Source: Alviniconcha marisindica
Lineage: Eukaryota; Mollusca; Gastropoda; Provannidae
Assembly: GCA_018857735.1 (NCBI GenBank)
Contig: JABMCL010003496.1
Location: forward strand, 477,501-541,500
Length of the DNA stretch: 64,000 nt
Direction of reading: 5' to 3'
Shown here: piece by piece, positions 1-47,190 of the stretch
Layout: the number at the start of each line of letters is the position of its first letter
How positions within the stretch are numbered: the first letter of the stretch is position 1
Notes under the pieces: generated by a model
Databases searched by the model: none
Told to the model about the DNA's origin: nothing
What the model saw: the letters and a program-made list of their open reading frames with translations, nothing else
Translations under genes and position numbers: made by a program

Positions 1-905
1 GACTCTCACACAGCTCCTGAACTATGAGAATGGAGGTGGGGGATGAGGGCGCTTATATGCCTATCGCTACACTGTCACTACCAGAATGACTCCTGCATTG
101 AGATGGGCAGCCATGAAGGCCATTTTAATGTTTCATTATTTGTGACGGACAAAGTCACAAGACAATGTCCACAGACCAGAACCTTTCTGAAGAGAAGGGA
201 GAGCCAAAGCGGAATCGAGCCGAGGCTATTCTACTTACCAGCCTAACGCCTTACCGCTAGGCTAAACCGCCCCCCCCCCTCCGGCCCACCCTTCACCCAT
301 CGAACCCTATCATTATGTACCAGGGAATAAGACATGGCTTGCTGGTCACTATCAGCAGGAGCCGCCAAACAAACAAGTAGCGCTGAAGAACAAAGTCTGC
401 GCTGTGGTTGATGTCGAGCCGAAGCCGTGTGAAGTCAGCGGACAGAGGAACTCGAGCCTGGTCAAAGACAGAGTTATGAAAGGCACTCTTTCATTAGGGA
501 CCACGGTTATGACAGTTTCCCTCCTTGAGAACACGCTTCTGAGGAGGCACGAAGGCACCACATTTTTCTCGCCGTGAGCGACGTCATTGTTAACCCTTTC
601 TCTGCCCTTGTGACATCACATGACGTCCATGGCGATTTGTTTCTCTTCTTCTTCAATGTTGCTTTACGTCCACAGAGACCGTATGAAGTTGTTTTTCTCT
701 GTCTGTCTAAAACCTGTAATAGCTAGGACGTCCTGTGCCTGAGATTCTGACCGTTCATGCGTCTCCTGGGAAGGAGAGCGCAAAGTTCTAGCAGAGTTCA
801 GGAGCTGTGTGAACAGGGAGGTGCGCCTGGGCTCTCACTCCCTATCCCATTTTTCCCCAGTCCTTAATAATTAGCCATTCGGTTTCTTGGGACGTGAAGC
901 ATCAT
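1..905. repeat. Left-edge copy of a TIR-type repeat containing a SINE
   Basis: Bases 1-28 match the inner end of the left arm of the element at 57450-58092 (gactctcacacagctcctga). Bases 784-905 resemble its right arm (ttcaggagctgtgtga, then gacgtgaagcatcatg). The left arm is cut by the window. The interior holds a minus-strand SINE (28-270) and an unrecognised open stretch at about 292-578. Confidence 0.5.
28..270 (-). mobile_element. tRNA-derived SINE, family A, tail-less copy
   Basis: Read on the minus strand, 270-203 is a tRNA-like head with an A-box-like TTTAGCCTAGCGG and a B-box-like GGCTCGATTCC. The body aligns with the plus-strand SINE at 58102-58412; for example the segment around 113-200 is the reverse complement of 58180-58255 with few changes. 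The 3' tail present in the 58102 copy is missing here. Confidence 0.65.
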
Positions 906-1422
906 GAAAGATGAAAGACAAAGTTCCAGAAAAAATAAGTTTTTTTTGTTGGCTCAACCTGGCTGTGAGGCTCTGAAGGAACTGCATCAGCAGATCAACT
1001 TTGGCAGAGAAAGGGTTAGTTCACATTGCACTTTCACCACGACTGCGGGGGGTAACACTGCGGTGAGTGTTCGCGTTCGCTTCCCCGTGTCATGATTACT
1101 TTCAGCTTGGTAACTTCTGTGATGTGGGAAGATCAGCCCCCACCACTACCCCGAAGCCAGCATGCGGATGCACAAATGGCAGGGGGCAGTGTATACAATT
1201 ATAAGCACGCATGTCTGTGCTGGAAAATAGCTGCGTTAGGCCGGGTTTTAGCGAGAGGGGAGAAAACAGCAACAACAACGCAAAGCAACAAAAACAGCAA
1301 CAACAGCAACAAGCTGCATAGTCAACACACAAAGGGAGTTAATTAACGCTTGAAAGACGTCACGCGAACATAATAAAAAACCGAGTCGCCTACGGCAACG
1401 CTCATCGCGAGAGTAAAATACA
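906..1422. other. No supported feature
   Basis: Mixed-composition DNA with a CAA/CAG-rich patch at 1267-1312. A short exon-like string ending at a gttagt near 1015 lacks a convincing acceptor and matches nothing I recognise. Confidence 0.4.
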
Positions 1423-1427
1423 GGTGT

Positions 1428-1494
<67 letters not shown>
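1423..1494. repeat. (GT)n microsatellite, one interruption
   Basis: Alternating GT with a single GG break near 1459. The Cys/Val and His/Thr open frames here are artefacts. Confidence 0.95.
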
Positions 1495-1497
<3 letters not shown>

Positions 1498-1551
1498 ACC
1501 AAATGCGCATCCTGTTCTTCAGAGTTGAATGTACCTCCATTTGGACTCTGG

Positions 1552-1723
1552 GTTATATTTTGATGACTGAGTTACATTCTGATGACTTGAGTTACATTCT
1601 AATGACTGAGATACATTCTGATGACTTGAGTTACATTTTGATGACTTGAGTTACATTCTAATGACTGAGATACATTCTGATGACTTGAGTTACATTCTGA
1701 TGTCTTGAGTTACATTCTGATTG
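1552..1723. repeat. Minisatellite, about 21-bp unit
   Basis: About eight copies of a unit close to ttacattctgatgacttgag, alternating 20-22 bp forms (gactgag versus gacttgag, ttaca versus ataca). Confidence 0.9.
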
Positions 1724-1804
1724 CCAGTGTCCAAGTCCTTTGCGCTGGAGGCCGTCACTGACCCAGTTGAAAACACTGCAAATGCCGAAGTGATGGCAAC
1801 AATT

Positions 1805-2020
1805 TCACATCTGATTTGCGTTCAGACTGGATTGTGTCGCTTTAACCAGCGAGTTCCTCACTGGCGTTCAGACTGGACTGTGTCTTTTTAACCACCCAGC
1901 GACTGAATACCTGACTGGCGTTCAGATCGGATTGTGTCGCTGTAACTAACCAGCGACTGACCCAGTCGACTGACTGGCTGTCGGACTGGAGCGTGTCGCT
2001 TTATCTAGCCAGCAAGTACC
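1805..2020. repeat. Minisatellite, about 65-bp unit, diverged
   Basis: Three to four diverged copies of a unit containing ggcgttcagactggattgtg, tcgcttta and ccagcgactga. It is distinct from the neighbouring 21-bp array. Confidence 0.75.
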
Positions 2021-2290
2021 GGGTGACATGCAGCCGTGTCCAAATCACGCTGAAAATTAAGGCACGCTGGCCATTTCTTGCCGTGTGGGCACGGGACGCA
2101 TTGATTGTAGCCCGTAGGACAATGCCCGCGTTTCTTAAGGTGAATTATTCAGCGAACAAACATTGTATTAGTGCTTTGAGGTATTTGGGGAACTTGCCAG
2201 TGTTGAAGGTGTCGGGGATTGTTTCTCTTGTATTATATTTCTTCCTTTTTTTCTTTTCTTTCTTTCTCTTTTCTTTCTTTCTTTTGTTAG

Positions 2291-2311
2291 GTGTGTGTGT
2301 GTGTGTGTGTG

Positions 2312-2357
<46 letters not shown>
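2291..2357. repeat. (GT)n microsatellite after a T/C-rich run
   Basis: GT alternation with one break, preceded by 60 bp of ttcttt-type pyrimidines from 2230. Confidence 0.95.
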
Positions 2358-2361
<4 letters not shown>

Positions 2362-2482
2362 CTCCTCGCTTTGGTTTCTGATTAGGATCGATTTCTGATT
2401 CAGGTGTGATTTTCGATACCAAGGTAATACTGAAGCAGAAGGTTTCAATGTTTCCAGCCAGCTCTATCGTGAGCTCGCACGA

Positions 2483-2680
<198 letters not shown>

Positions 2681-2974
2681 GAGCGTATGAAATGATTTTC
2701 GCTTAGTAAGCGGCATGTTGGAGTTATATAATCCAATCGGCAGGCATTGCTACTGCTGTTATTTTCAAGGAGCATTTAGTTGACTCACAGGCTTGAGCCG
2801 TCGAAGCGGTTGTGTTTGCCAACAAAACAGTTTTATTCAGTTACATAGGAAAACTCATATTACTGCACGCACGCATGGTCACGGCGCTTATTGACACGCC
2901 CCGTCCCCCCACCCCCACCCCCATTCATGATCCCCCACCCCCACCTAACCACCTACCCACCCTCCGCACGTCGG

Positions 2975-3010
<36 letters not shown>

Positions 3011-3174
3011 AGAGACAGAGACAGAGACAGAGACAGAGACAGACAGACAGACAGACACAGAGACAGACAGACAGACAGACAGACAGAGACAGGGAGAGAG
3101 ACTTGCACACACACACACACGCGCACACACACACACACACAACACACACACACACACACACACACACACCACCA

Positions 3175-3209
<35 letters not shown>

Positions 3210-3237
3210 TGCACACACACACACACACACACACAAG

Positions 3238-3283
<46 letters not shown>

Positions 3284-3289
3284 CACACA

Positions 3290-3378
<89 letters not shown>
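2975..3378. repeat. 400-bp compound microsatellite (GA)-(CAGAGA)-(GACA)-(CA)-(CACG)-(CA)
   Basis: Successive blocks: GA 2975-3009, CAGAGA about 3010-3040, GACA 3040-3088, CA from about 3105, ACGC 3176-3208, then CA to 3378 with a few breaks. All long frames here are repeat translations. Confidence 0.95.
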
Positions 3379-3380
<2 letters not shown>

Positions 3381-4860
3381 CCCCACTCAGACAGAGACCG
3401 TCCAACACAGAAACAGTATTCACCGACACTGGTGGAGCGAGATGGGGGGCGGGGAGGGAGTCACTCTATATCCACCGTTTTGCATACACTTGACCGAGAC
3501 ATTTCACGTGCCGTAACTCTCCGTACTCTTCAATAGACAGTTTGAATCTTCATTAGGTGTCAGTGCGTTACATAATTATTACAGCACCGTAGCCAGTCTG
3601 CATGCTGACGTGTTTACCTTGTCGCCAATCGCCGCTTTTCTCAGATCGATAGTTTCATCTATGGCGACAGTCAGAGTGTCTGCATATTTCTTACGTCTTT
3701 CTGACAAACCCTTTTAACTGTTTTCTGCACGCTGTCTGTCGCCCACAAAAGCTTGCATTTACGGTGCAAGTGGAAGGGATTTGTTCAGGTAGTCAGGTTA
3801 CTACCACAATGCACATACGGAGCTGCGACTTGGAGTGGCAAAAGCTTGCGCGTTAACATGACAAAAGCTCATACAAGTTCCGCGAGGAGGTTTCACAGAT
3901 CGAATCGGTCAAACTCACTTCTTTGCCCGTTGATATCCTTCGTTCGAAGAGCTGTAGCTAGCTCTCTGGCGGATTTCTTTGTTGTTGTTGGGGCTTGCAC
4001 TGCACTAAGGCGGTTCTCGCCTTAGTGGATTATTCAAATTAGCTGACACCACCGTGTGAATGGGCCTTTAAACCAAACCCCTTGCTGGCTAATAGCATGA
4101 CCGTAACACGTGTCATCGCCGAGTTGCATTGTTGATGTTGTTTTTGTCGTCATCGTTGTTGTTGTTGTTGTTGTCATAGCTGTTGACGTCGCCTTAAGGA
4201 CAAAGGAGATAGGTCTAGGCATGTATGTATTAAAAATGAAAAACAACAACAAAAAACATATATTTTAATCGCGTTTATTTCTAAATCGTGACTACAATTG
4301 AAAAAAATCGGCATGTGTGAAGAGTAAATTGGGCGACTATCCTGCCGGCCTAAACATTAGACACATTTTTTTCTGCGTTTAAGCAGCCTGAACGCCGTAT
4401 GACAGAGGCTATACTAATGAGGAGAAAAAAACACTTTCACGGACCGATGTCATCCCACGCACCTTTGAAGACCACTTATTATTAAGCAAATTGGAGTCAT
4501 GCATCAAGATAGATAGATACACACATCATAGTCAACACAGACGACAAAGAGGGACAGGAAAATCTCGAGCTGGAAGGGGTCATTTGGCCACTGCCGTTTG
4601 ATTCAATCGAAGTGAACTTTGGCTTTTTGAAATTTACCAGTCCGTTGTCATGCCGTGTCCGGTCGGTCGAGTTTTCGGAGTCACTGACTTGCGTTGCATC
4701 GTTGGTAAAACAAGTGGCTTTTCCGTTCTAAAAATAAAGACAAGCAAATAGCTGTTTTTGAGCCTGTGGACGGAGAGCCGGACTTGTGTACTCTTTAGCA
4801 AATGGGGATAAAAATGTGTATACTGTGACCAAGGAAACAAGTATATTGCAGGAAGAACAT
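3379..4860. other. Mostly unique sequence, no gene recognised
   Basis: A (GTT)-rich stretch at 4133-4172 and short A-rich patches. No exon with supporting splice sites and family similarity was seen on either strand. Confidence 0.4.
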
Positions 4861-4873
4861 ATGGGAGGGTAAT

Positions 4874-4967
4874 GGTGGTGGTGGTGGGCGGGGGGGGGGG
4901 GTGGGGTGGGCAAAGTGGTGAATGGGGAGCGAGAGGAATGTAATGTGGGAGCTGGGGGGGGGGGGGT

Positions 4968-5007
<40 letters not shown>

Positions 5008-5015
5008 GGGGGGGA
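4874..5015. repeat. Poly-G tract with a run of more than 30 G
   Basis: Nearly pure G from 4953 to 5006 with single T and A interruptions, preceded by GGTGGT repeats. The proline-rich minus-strand frames are translations of this run. Run length is probably not reliable. Confidence 0.9.
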
Positions 5016-5613
5016 ACGATACAAAGTCGTGTGAATGAGGGAGGGAGGTATATTGTAATGATGGATGCATGTTTCTGAATAAACGCCCCACATTGATGTG
5101 CTTGGCGAAAGAAAAAGAATAAAAAGTTGGGGGGGGGGGGGGGAGGGGGTTCTGCCTTTAACGTATTTACTATTTGTGTATAGTATGGGCTATATACACC
5201 GAACTCATAGCCGGCATGAAGCATTGCAGAAAAACAAAGGAGAAAAAGAAACAAACATGGGCTACTACATGTGCTCGTAGGTGGCCTTCTCGATGTTTCT
5301 GCAAGCCTGCCATATCGACCACACAGGTTGCATGGCACATTTTTGTACTCGAGTCTCTTGTTCCCGCTACCGTGTGTGTATGAGAGTAAAGCGTTGGAAA
5401 TCCAATCCGAAACTGATAGAGATATATCTGTGTGGAATCAACAACAACTAGAGTGAGGCATATGTCGCCGGCAAGTGTACAGTGCAGAAGAGTACACGTA
5501 TCTGAGTTAAAGAGAGTAAAAAGGACATTTTGTGCATTCGCTATATCCCAGCTAGTGTGGCCAGCAGGTACTCGTTTGTATTGAAATGGCCAGTGGCTAA
5601 AACAACTAGTCGT

Positions 5614-5746
<133 letters not shown>

Positions 5747-5841
5747 GATAAAAAATAGTGTTCCCCTGCAGCGGGCGCTGATACTGTCGCAATCAGTACT
5801 GCAGAATTAAACTTTTGTTTTGTTTCTCCTCTTCTCTTCTT

Positions 5842-6028
<187 letters not shown>

Positions 6029-6113
6029 AATGTTTGTTTGTTTTGTCGCTGACAGTGATATAAATCCATATGTCCATTTAAAGGGGAGCGTCCTTTTTCA
6101 TCCCACTCCTTCT

Positions 6114-7200
<1,087 letters not shown>

Positions 7201-7287
7201 GAGAAAGTACTGTGTCTGATTCGGTCCTTATTTATTCCTCTTCCCTTTTCTACAGTTTGCTTACATTTCATAGACACTCTCCCCCCT

Positions 7288-7288
<1 letters not shown>

Positions 7289-7377
<89 letters not shown>

Positions 7378-7422
7378 GCTCGCTCGCTCGCTCGCACGCA
7401 CGCACGCACGCACGCACGCACA
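7289..7422. repeat. (CA)n-(CTCG)n-(CACG)n microsatellite
   Basis: CA 7289-7375, CTCG 7376-7395, CACG to 7422. With 7072-7200 it forms an inverted GT/CA pair about 90 bp apart that could fold back. Confidence 0.95.
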
Positions 7423-7865
7423 CATACAAACACTCCTGCGCCGAGGAAATACAAATGTCAAGGACCTAACCTGTCTAAACGGCAAGGTGTGTAAAGAACA
7501 GGAATCTCAGCTAACTACCTAACTACCTACCTATTACGTCTCTCTGTAGTTTTGTCTCTTCGAAACGATAATAACCATGATTAAACGACGCCTAAATTGC
7601 GTCGACGGGCGTCCACGACGGATCCGTTTCTGTGTCAGGACTGACTGCGGTGACGCATGGCCTTTGTCTGGGTGGGTTAGAGGGTATGGGGTTTAAGCAC
7701 AAGGCGCTCTGCAGGGCTTTTTAACGGCAGTACCGTAGGGATTGAATGATTAATTGGCAATCCACGGGATCGCCTGTATTTGCTTATGCATTCCCAGGGC
7801 GGGCAGTGGGCCAACCTCTGGGCGGAGTTCTGCACAGCCAGAGAGAGAATGAGACAGACAGAGAG

Positions 7866-7962
7866 AAGTCAGAACTGAGACCTCAGAACTTTATTACTCG
7901 AGGACTGAGATTTTAGGCAATAGTATATCGTCTTACAATCTGTCCTTGCTAAGCTACATAGA
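7866..7962 (+). repeat. Dispersed repeat 'ACTTTATTAC', copy 1
   Basis: Shares the core 'actttattactcgagga' to 'tgtccttgctaagctaca' with copies at 8228 and 33224. It looks like a SINE or LINE 3' fragment; the class is unknown. Confidence 0.5.
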
Positions 7963-8004
7963 CGTACATATGAAGATGATTAATGACAGTTTCGACACGC
8001 ACAC

Positions 8005-8185
<181 letters not shown>

Positions 8186-8227
8186 ACAGAGACAGAGGAT
8201 GGAGGGAGAGAGGGAAGGAGATGGAAA

Positions 8228-8322
8228 GAACTCGAACTCAAACTTTAATACTCAAGGATAGTAGCGTTAGGTCCATTTGGACCTGTCTAACAGCCAGGCC
8301 TTGCTATACTACAAACACAAGT
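8228..8322 (+). repeat. Dispersed repeat 'ACTTTATTAC', copy 2
   Basis: aactcgaactcaaactttaa through acctgtctaacagccaggcc and ttgctatacta; same family as 7866 and 33224, again next to a GA/GACA tract. Confidence 0.55.
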
Positions 8323-8484
8323 AAACACAACTATCCTGCAAACAGATATTATAAGCACGAATCTGCAACTGATTAATGCAGTTTCACAGAGCTCCTACAA
8401 ATGTGCAGAAACATCGGAATTAAATTTATTTCATGGACATACATGTATACAACATTACTCTTTTTTTTAGGCAAACATGTGAGA

Positions 8485-8588
8485 GACAGAGAGAGATGGT
8501 GGGGAGGAGGAGACAGACAGACGACCGTACAGACAGAAGAGAGAGGGACGGACGGGACAGACAGACAGACAGACAGACAGACAGAGAT
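8485..8588. repeat. Degenerate GA/GACA tract
   Basis: Imperfect (GACA) and (GA) units with a perfect GACA run at 8554-8583. Confidence 0.85.
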
Positions 8589-8869
8589 AAACGTGTGATC
8601 ATGCAGCAGTTGTGCCAGCGTCGACCATCACGAGAGCTGTCTCCAGTGCGCTAGTCAACCTCTTATCCAGCTGACCAGAATTTCTTTCTTCTTCTTCTGT
8701 TTGTCTGTTTTAACAAATTGTTTTATTTAGACGGGTTCGGTTCAGTCGAAGAAGGCAGCCAAACACTCTCGGCAAAGCCCGCGATATTATGCGACACGTC
8801 TGGTGTGGATATTAGACCGTTGCGATTTTCTGTTGTTGTATTTTTAATTTTAATTTTGTTTTCGTTCCG

Positions 8870-9640
8870 CCGCCCCCCCCCCCCCCCCCGCCCCCTACTC
8901 CCCGCCCCCATCCTTTCTCTTAACGACTTCCTCCACCAGGCGATCATTGGCATGATGTGACTGGTATTGTCACGGCACGTGGTATCCGGTCAGGGTCCTC
9001 AACATCTGAGGTCTTCGGAGACGCAAGCGATTTGTGTTTGCATGCTTTACCGGCCATATTCTGTCATTTCCACCGACTACAACCTCTCCAAGACACTAGA
9101 TGTGGCGTTGGAGCATTGTTACAGGCTAGAGTGGACTTCCAGCAGACTATCCCATTTCACATTTTGCAATCTCTCAGGACGAAAAAGACAATCGAGACTT
9201 GCGCTGTTACTGGGCGGCAAATTTTCACAGAGTGCAACGATTAAGAAGACAACATTGTTGCATGCGTAATTTTACAACATCTGTTTGGAATGATTGCCGC
9301 ATGTGTGGTCGGTGTGGTCGGTGGGATTGTAACTGCTTCTCGTGACAGTCCAGCGGGTGCATATGTCTGACTGCATCCACTTCCATCGTGAGGGTGAACG
9401 TACGTTTTGACCTTGCAGGCGACACTATCTTCGTGGGATAATTGTGGCAGCACTTCGCCTTAGAGCTTTCGATTTTTGTCTTGTTTTTCAGTGATAATAA
9501 TATAATATTATTAATAATAATAACAATAAAAAGAGCTAGAGACTTCTAGGCATGACAACCTATCATTGTCATGCCAACATTCTTCTGGACAGGAAAACAA
9601 CATAGCTCAACTAAAAAAAGATAAGTTATTTCGCTTCTCA
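8870..9640. other. Poly-C run then sequence with open frames, no family recognised
   Basis: After C-rich 8871-8890, frames stay open in two registers on the plus strand (8957-9269), with ordinary amino-acid composition. No motif, splice context or relative is recognised, so it is not called a gene. An ATT/AAT-rich patch lies at 9490-9530. Confidence 0.35.
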
Positions 9641-9664
9641 TCTCATTTTTTATTGTTTTTAACG

Positions 9665-9800
9665 ATTCAAGTGTCGTTTAAGTGCCGTTTTGTAGCTTGA
9701 CAAAGGGTATTATCCCGAAAATTTGCATATTGTGTGTTTATGTCCTAATAAAGAAGCGTTCTTTTGAACCTTGTGTTTGGATCTTATTTTTACAATTCTA
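9665..9800 (+). repeat. Dispersed retroelement 3'-end-like repeat
   Basis: Contains gttttgtagcttgacaaagg, then cccgaaaatttgcat and an AATAAAG. The same block recurs at about 57812-57905 inside the TIR element. Layout (a 'gcttgacaaaggg..cccgaaa' hairpin, then AATAAA) resembles 3' ends of Penelope-like or other non-LTR elements; the class is uncertain. Confidence 0.4.
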
Positions 9801-10516
9801 TAGCCCATCTGGATTGCATGATCCTCTTGCTTGTTTTAACTTCAGCGCCTGGAAAGTTCTGTTTAAGTGTAGCTGTATGGAGCTTGCTCATCACCATTCG
9901 AGCCATTAGCTATCACGGGTGTTCACATTTTGTGTTCGCTGTGGGCATTGGCTGTAAGGTGAGGCACTAATGCGCCAGGGCTAGCAGGAGGAAATGAAAG
10001 AACCCGATTCAATATTGCAAGCGATTAAACAGCGATTAATTGCGTTTTATGCGTGCCGCTGTAGGCAGCCAGTGGAACGCAGGCTAAAGTGCAGTGAAGG
10101 GTCCAGTTTGCTTTTTTGCCCCCAACCACTCCAGCTCTCCATTTCCAGGCCCACGGTCACTGTTGTCCTTTCAGTTTAGCCCTGTCGATACGAGCCGTCC
10201 GGGGTGTGTTCGCGCCCGTACACTTCCCTGCCGGGGATCTGTTAGCTCAGCTCCGGGCGGGTTACAGTTCGATCAGCAGCGGTGCTGGTGGCGAAGTTCT
10301 AAAAGAGCCCCAGTGTCCGGTTGAGTGTGTGGGCCGGCGGGCGGCAAATCGAGCGACAAAAAGGGTTTCCAGAGAGGCTTGATTGGCACTGGCGCCATGT
10401 TACCCCCGTGGCCTTTTGTCTGTGGTGTGGTTGTTGCAAATACAGTCCTTTGGGTCGTGTAGGAGGTGTTGGTGGATTACGGGGAAGAGCACTGTTGTCG
10501 GTTAATGCAGCAGGCT

Positions 10517-10517
<1 letters not shown>
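9801..10517. other. No gene recognised; locally GC-rich 10090-10390
   Basis: The 10090-10390 part is GC-rich and has an acceptor-like cctttcag at about 10171-10178, but no frame resembles SPATA1 N-terminal sequence or another family. Confidence 0.35.
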
Positions 10518-10577
<60 letters not shown>

Positions 10578-10578
10578 T
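10518..10578. repeat. (GT)n microsatellite
   Basis: GT alternation with one AT interruption near the 3' end. Confidence 0.95.
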
Positions 10579-10775
10579 GCTGCATGATTTCAATCAATAG
10601 CATCATAAAGGCACGGGTCCATAAACAGTTTGCCAGAGTGAAGTGTCGGCCGCCGCTTCAACAAACGGCCAATCGTGCCGATTGTTCAGATTTAGAAATT
10701 CATAATACAGCGTTTCTTTGATTTTTTCTTTATTCACCTTTGAAAATGTAGCTGATATGTAATCAACTGGTTCTC

Positions 10776-10940
10776 AGTATATATATATTGGTGGGATGGG
10801 TGTATATATACATACCCCAACATATATATATGGAATGACATATATATTGTAGGGGAGCGGGGTGGGGAGTGAGGGAAGCAGGTTGGAAGCATGATAGGGG
10901 AGCGGGGTGGGGAGTAAGGGAAGCAGGTTGGAAGCATGGA
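10776..10940. repeat. AT-alternating palindromic patch and 47-bp tandem duplication
   Basis: 10776-10850 has four (TA)n blocks. 10852-10938 is a duplicated unit containing ggggagcggggtggggagt and gggaagcaggttggaagcat. Confidence 0.8.
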
Positions 10941-11445
10941 TAAAGAGTCACAAGTCAGGGGTTGCTTTAACATAACTTTTATTTTCACCAACCAGGAAAC
11001 AGTGTAGGCTCTCCCTGAATCAGATGCATAGGCAGGAGCTCGAACTAACTGACGACCTGCTACTGCAGGGACACTGGGGGAAAGAGGACGCGGCGGGCCC
11101 AGCGCACAAGTTTTAACACTTTAGATAATTGGGGCCATAAAACTCCCACCCAATCAAAAAAGAGAAAGGACAAGAAAGAAAAGGTTAAAGGGTCATAGCC
11201 CGAAACACATACAATACACTCGGTTACAATATATATATGCTCCAACGTGTCGTAGGAATCCAGCCGACCGGGCAGGCCTTGACAAAGACCTCATGGGCGA
11301 AAATTTGGAATACAAGTTATTAAAACCAGGACATGCTTAGACTGTTGTTATACGTTCTCTACTCCAACGTGTATGCATATATACTCCAACAAAACCCACA
11401 TGTTGGGTGAAAATTTCGAATGCAAGTTTGGATCAGGATATGTTT

Positions 11446-11448
<3 letters not shown>

Positions 11449-11520
<72 letters not shown>

Positions 11521-11576
11521 CCTCCGTCCGTCCCTCCCTCTCTCTCCCTCTCTCTCTCTCTCACTCACTCACTCAC
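11449..11576. repeat. (CT)n microsatellite with CTCC and CACT ends
   Basis: CT alternation from 11449, CCTC/CCGT variants at 11515-11540, ending in ACTC units. Confidence 0.95.
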
Positions 11577-12785
<1,209 letters not shown>

Positions 12786-12925
12786 CGCATAAGAACGCAC
12801 TAACTGACGGACGGACAATTTTTTTATTATTTTTAAATGCAAGTGTGTACACACTTTACACTGAATTGAAACCACTGTTTACTGCACCATTCATGACTGA
12901 ACCACTTCCTTCAATTCGTTTTCAG

Positions 12926-46191
<33,266 letters not shown>

Positions 46192-47190
46192 TCGGAGATG
46201 AAAATGCCAGAGCCTTCACATGATTACACAGAGTTTAGTTCTTTCAGCGTCACATCCTGGAGTGTCAAGGGATATTAACATGGACAGGGTTCAAAGACTG
46301 GGTAGAATGATGACTTAAATGTATAGCGAGATGTAGATATTGCCAGTAAACAAGGTTCTTTTGAATAGCCACCCCAAAATATGTAACTGTTATTGTGTGC
46401 AAAGTACAGTATGTAACTGCTTTTGTGAACAAAAATACAGAGTGAACTCCAGCTGTTAGGCAGCGCCATATGGGGTTTGGCTTTGTTTGTGTGTCATCTG
46501 TGCTAAGGAGTCGTTGACACCCTTTTCGACATTAGTGCTGATCATGCAGTCTGTGGGAGGAGTTATTGTTGTTAGGCTGCACAGTTTTAGAGAGAGAAAA
46601 TGTTTACTGCCAGGAACCCCCTCCTGCACTGATAGATATTCAAATCTTGTGCATGTTGCCTTATGATTTCCCTTGGAAAGTGATGTGTGCTCTGTTGTCT
46701 ATGTACATCCGATGTGCCATGTGTTCTTTCTCAACAAACATTCAATTTTGTTGTAAATGTCATGTTTTAATTTCAAATTCAACGCACATCATCAGAATTC
46801 TTAAGATGGAGAAGTCACATCTTTGGAGTCTTGATGTCTAATTGACACTGTCTGGCAGATTACACTGTGCACAATAGAGAGCATGGTTAGAGTTACTGAT
46901 CAACATATGTGTCAATATATTTCTGCTAGATATTATTTTGAATGTGGAACTTTATTTCGTTTTTGGTATTTCACTTATGTGTAAATTTGTACATAATTAT
47001 CCAACTATTTAGTTCTGCTGTTCTATTTATTTATTTTGTTAAAATTAGTTGCTGAGCATTCACTGTCAGTTAAATTGTCCCCATTTGCCCCTTTCTGTTG
47101 AATTTGATACTTGCTTGAATACACTTCTGTGTGATAGAATATATCAACATTTCATGCTCTATTAAATAAAGTACATGTACTTATTTTAGA
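46192..47190 (+). other. 3' UTR of the SPATA1-like gene
   Basis: AT-rich sequence after the stop codon with no coding signal. It ends near a canonical AATAAA. Open frames here (for example 46566-46841) have no codon or motif support. Confidence 0.55.
47165..47170 (+). terminator. Polyadenylation signal AATAAA
   Basis: Canonical hexamer about 1 kb after the stop at 46191, followed by a T-rich/TGT-rich stretch. It is the best candidate 3' end. A second AATAAA at 47958-47963 could give a longer transcript. Confidence 0.5.

Noticed and set aside
292..578. Open plus-strand frame of about 95 codons without stops, preceded by SINE sequence
   Set aside because: It lies inside a repeat element, has no recognisable motif and no counterpart in the other copy of the element; open frames this long are expected by chance in a window of this size.
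1423..1649. Open frames coding Cys-Val, His-Thr, Leu-Ser or Arg-Glu repeats here and at all other microsatellites
   Set aside because: They are six-frame translations of (GT)n, (CA)n, (CT)n and (GA)n with no start context, splice support or non-repeat sequence.
10171..10390. Acceptor-like site and GC-rich frame as a missing N-terminal SPATA1 exon
   Set aside because: No donor gives the phase 0 end required at 12926, and the encoded sequence does not resemble the expected domain.
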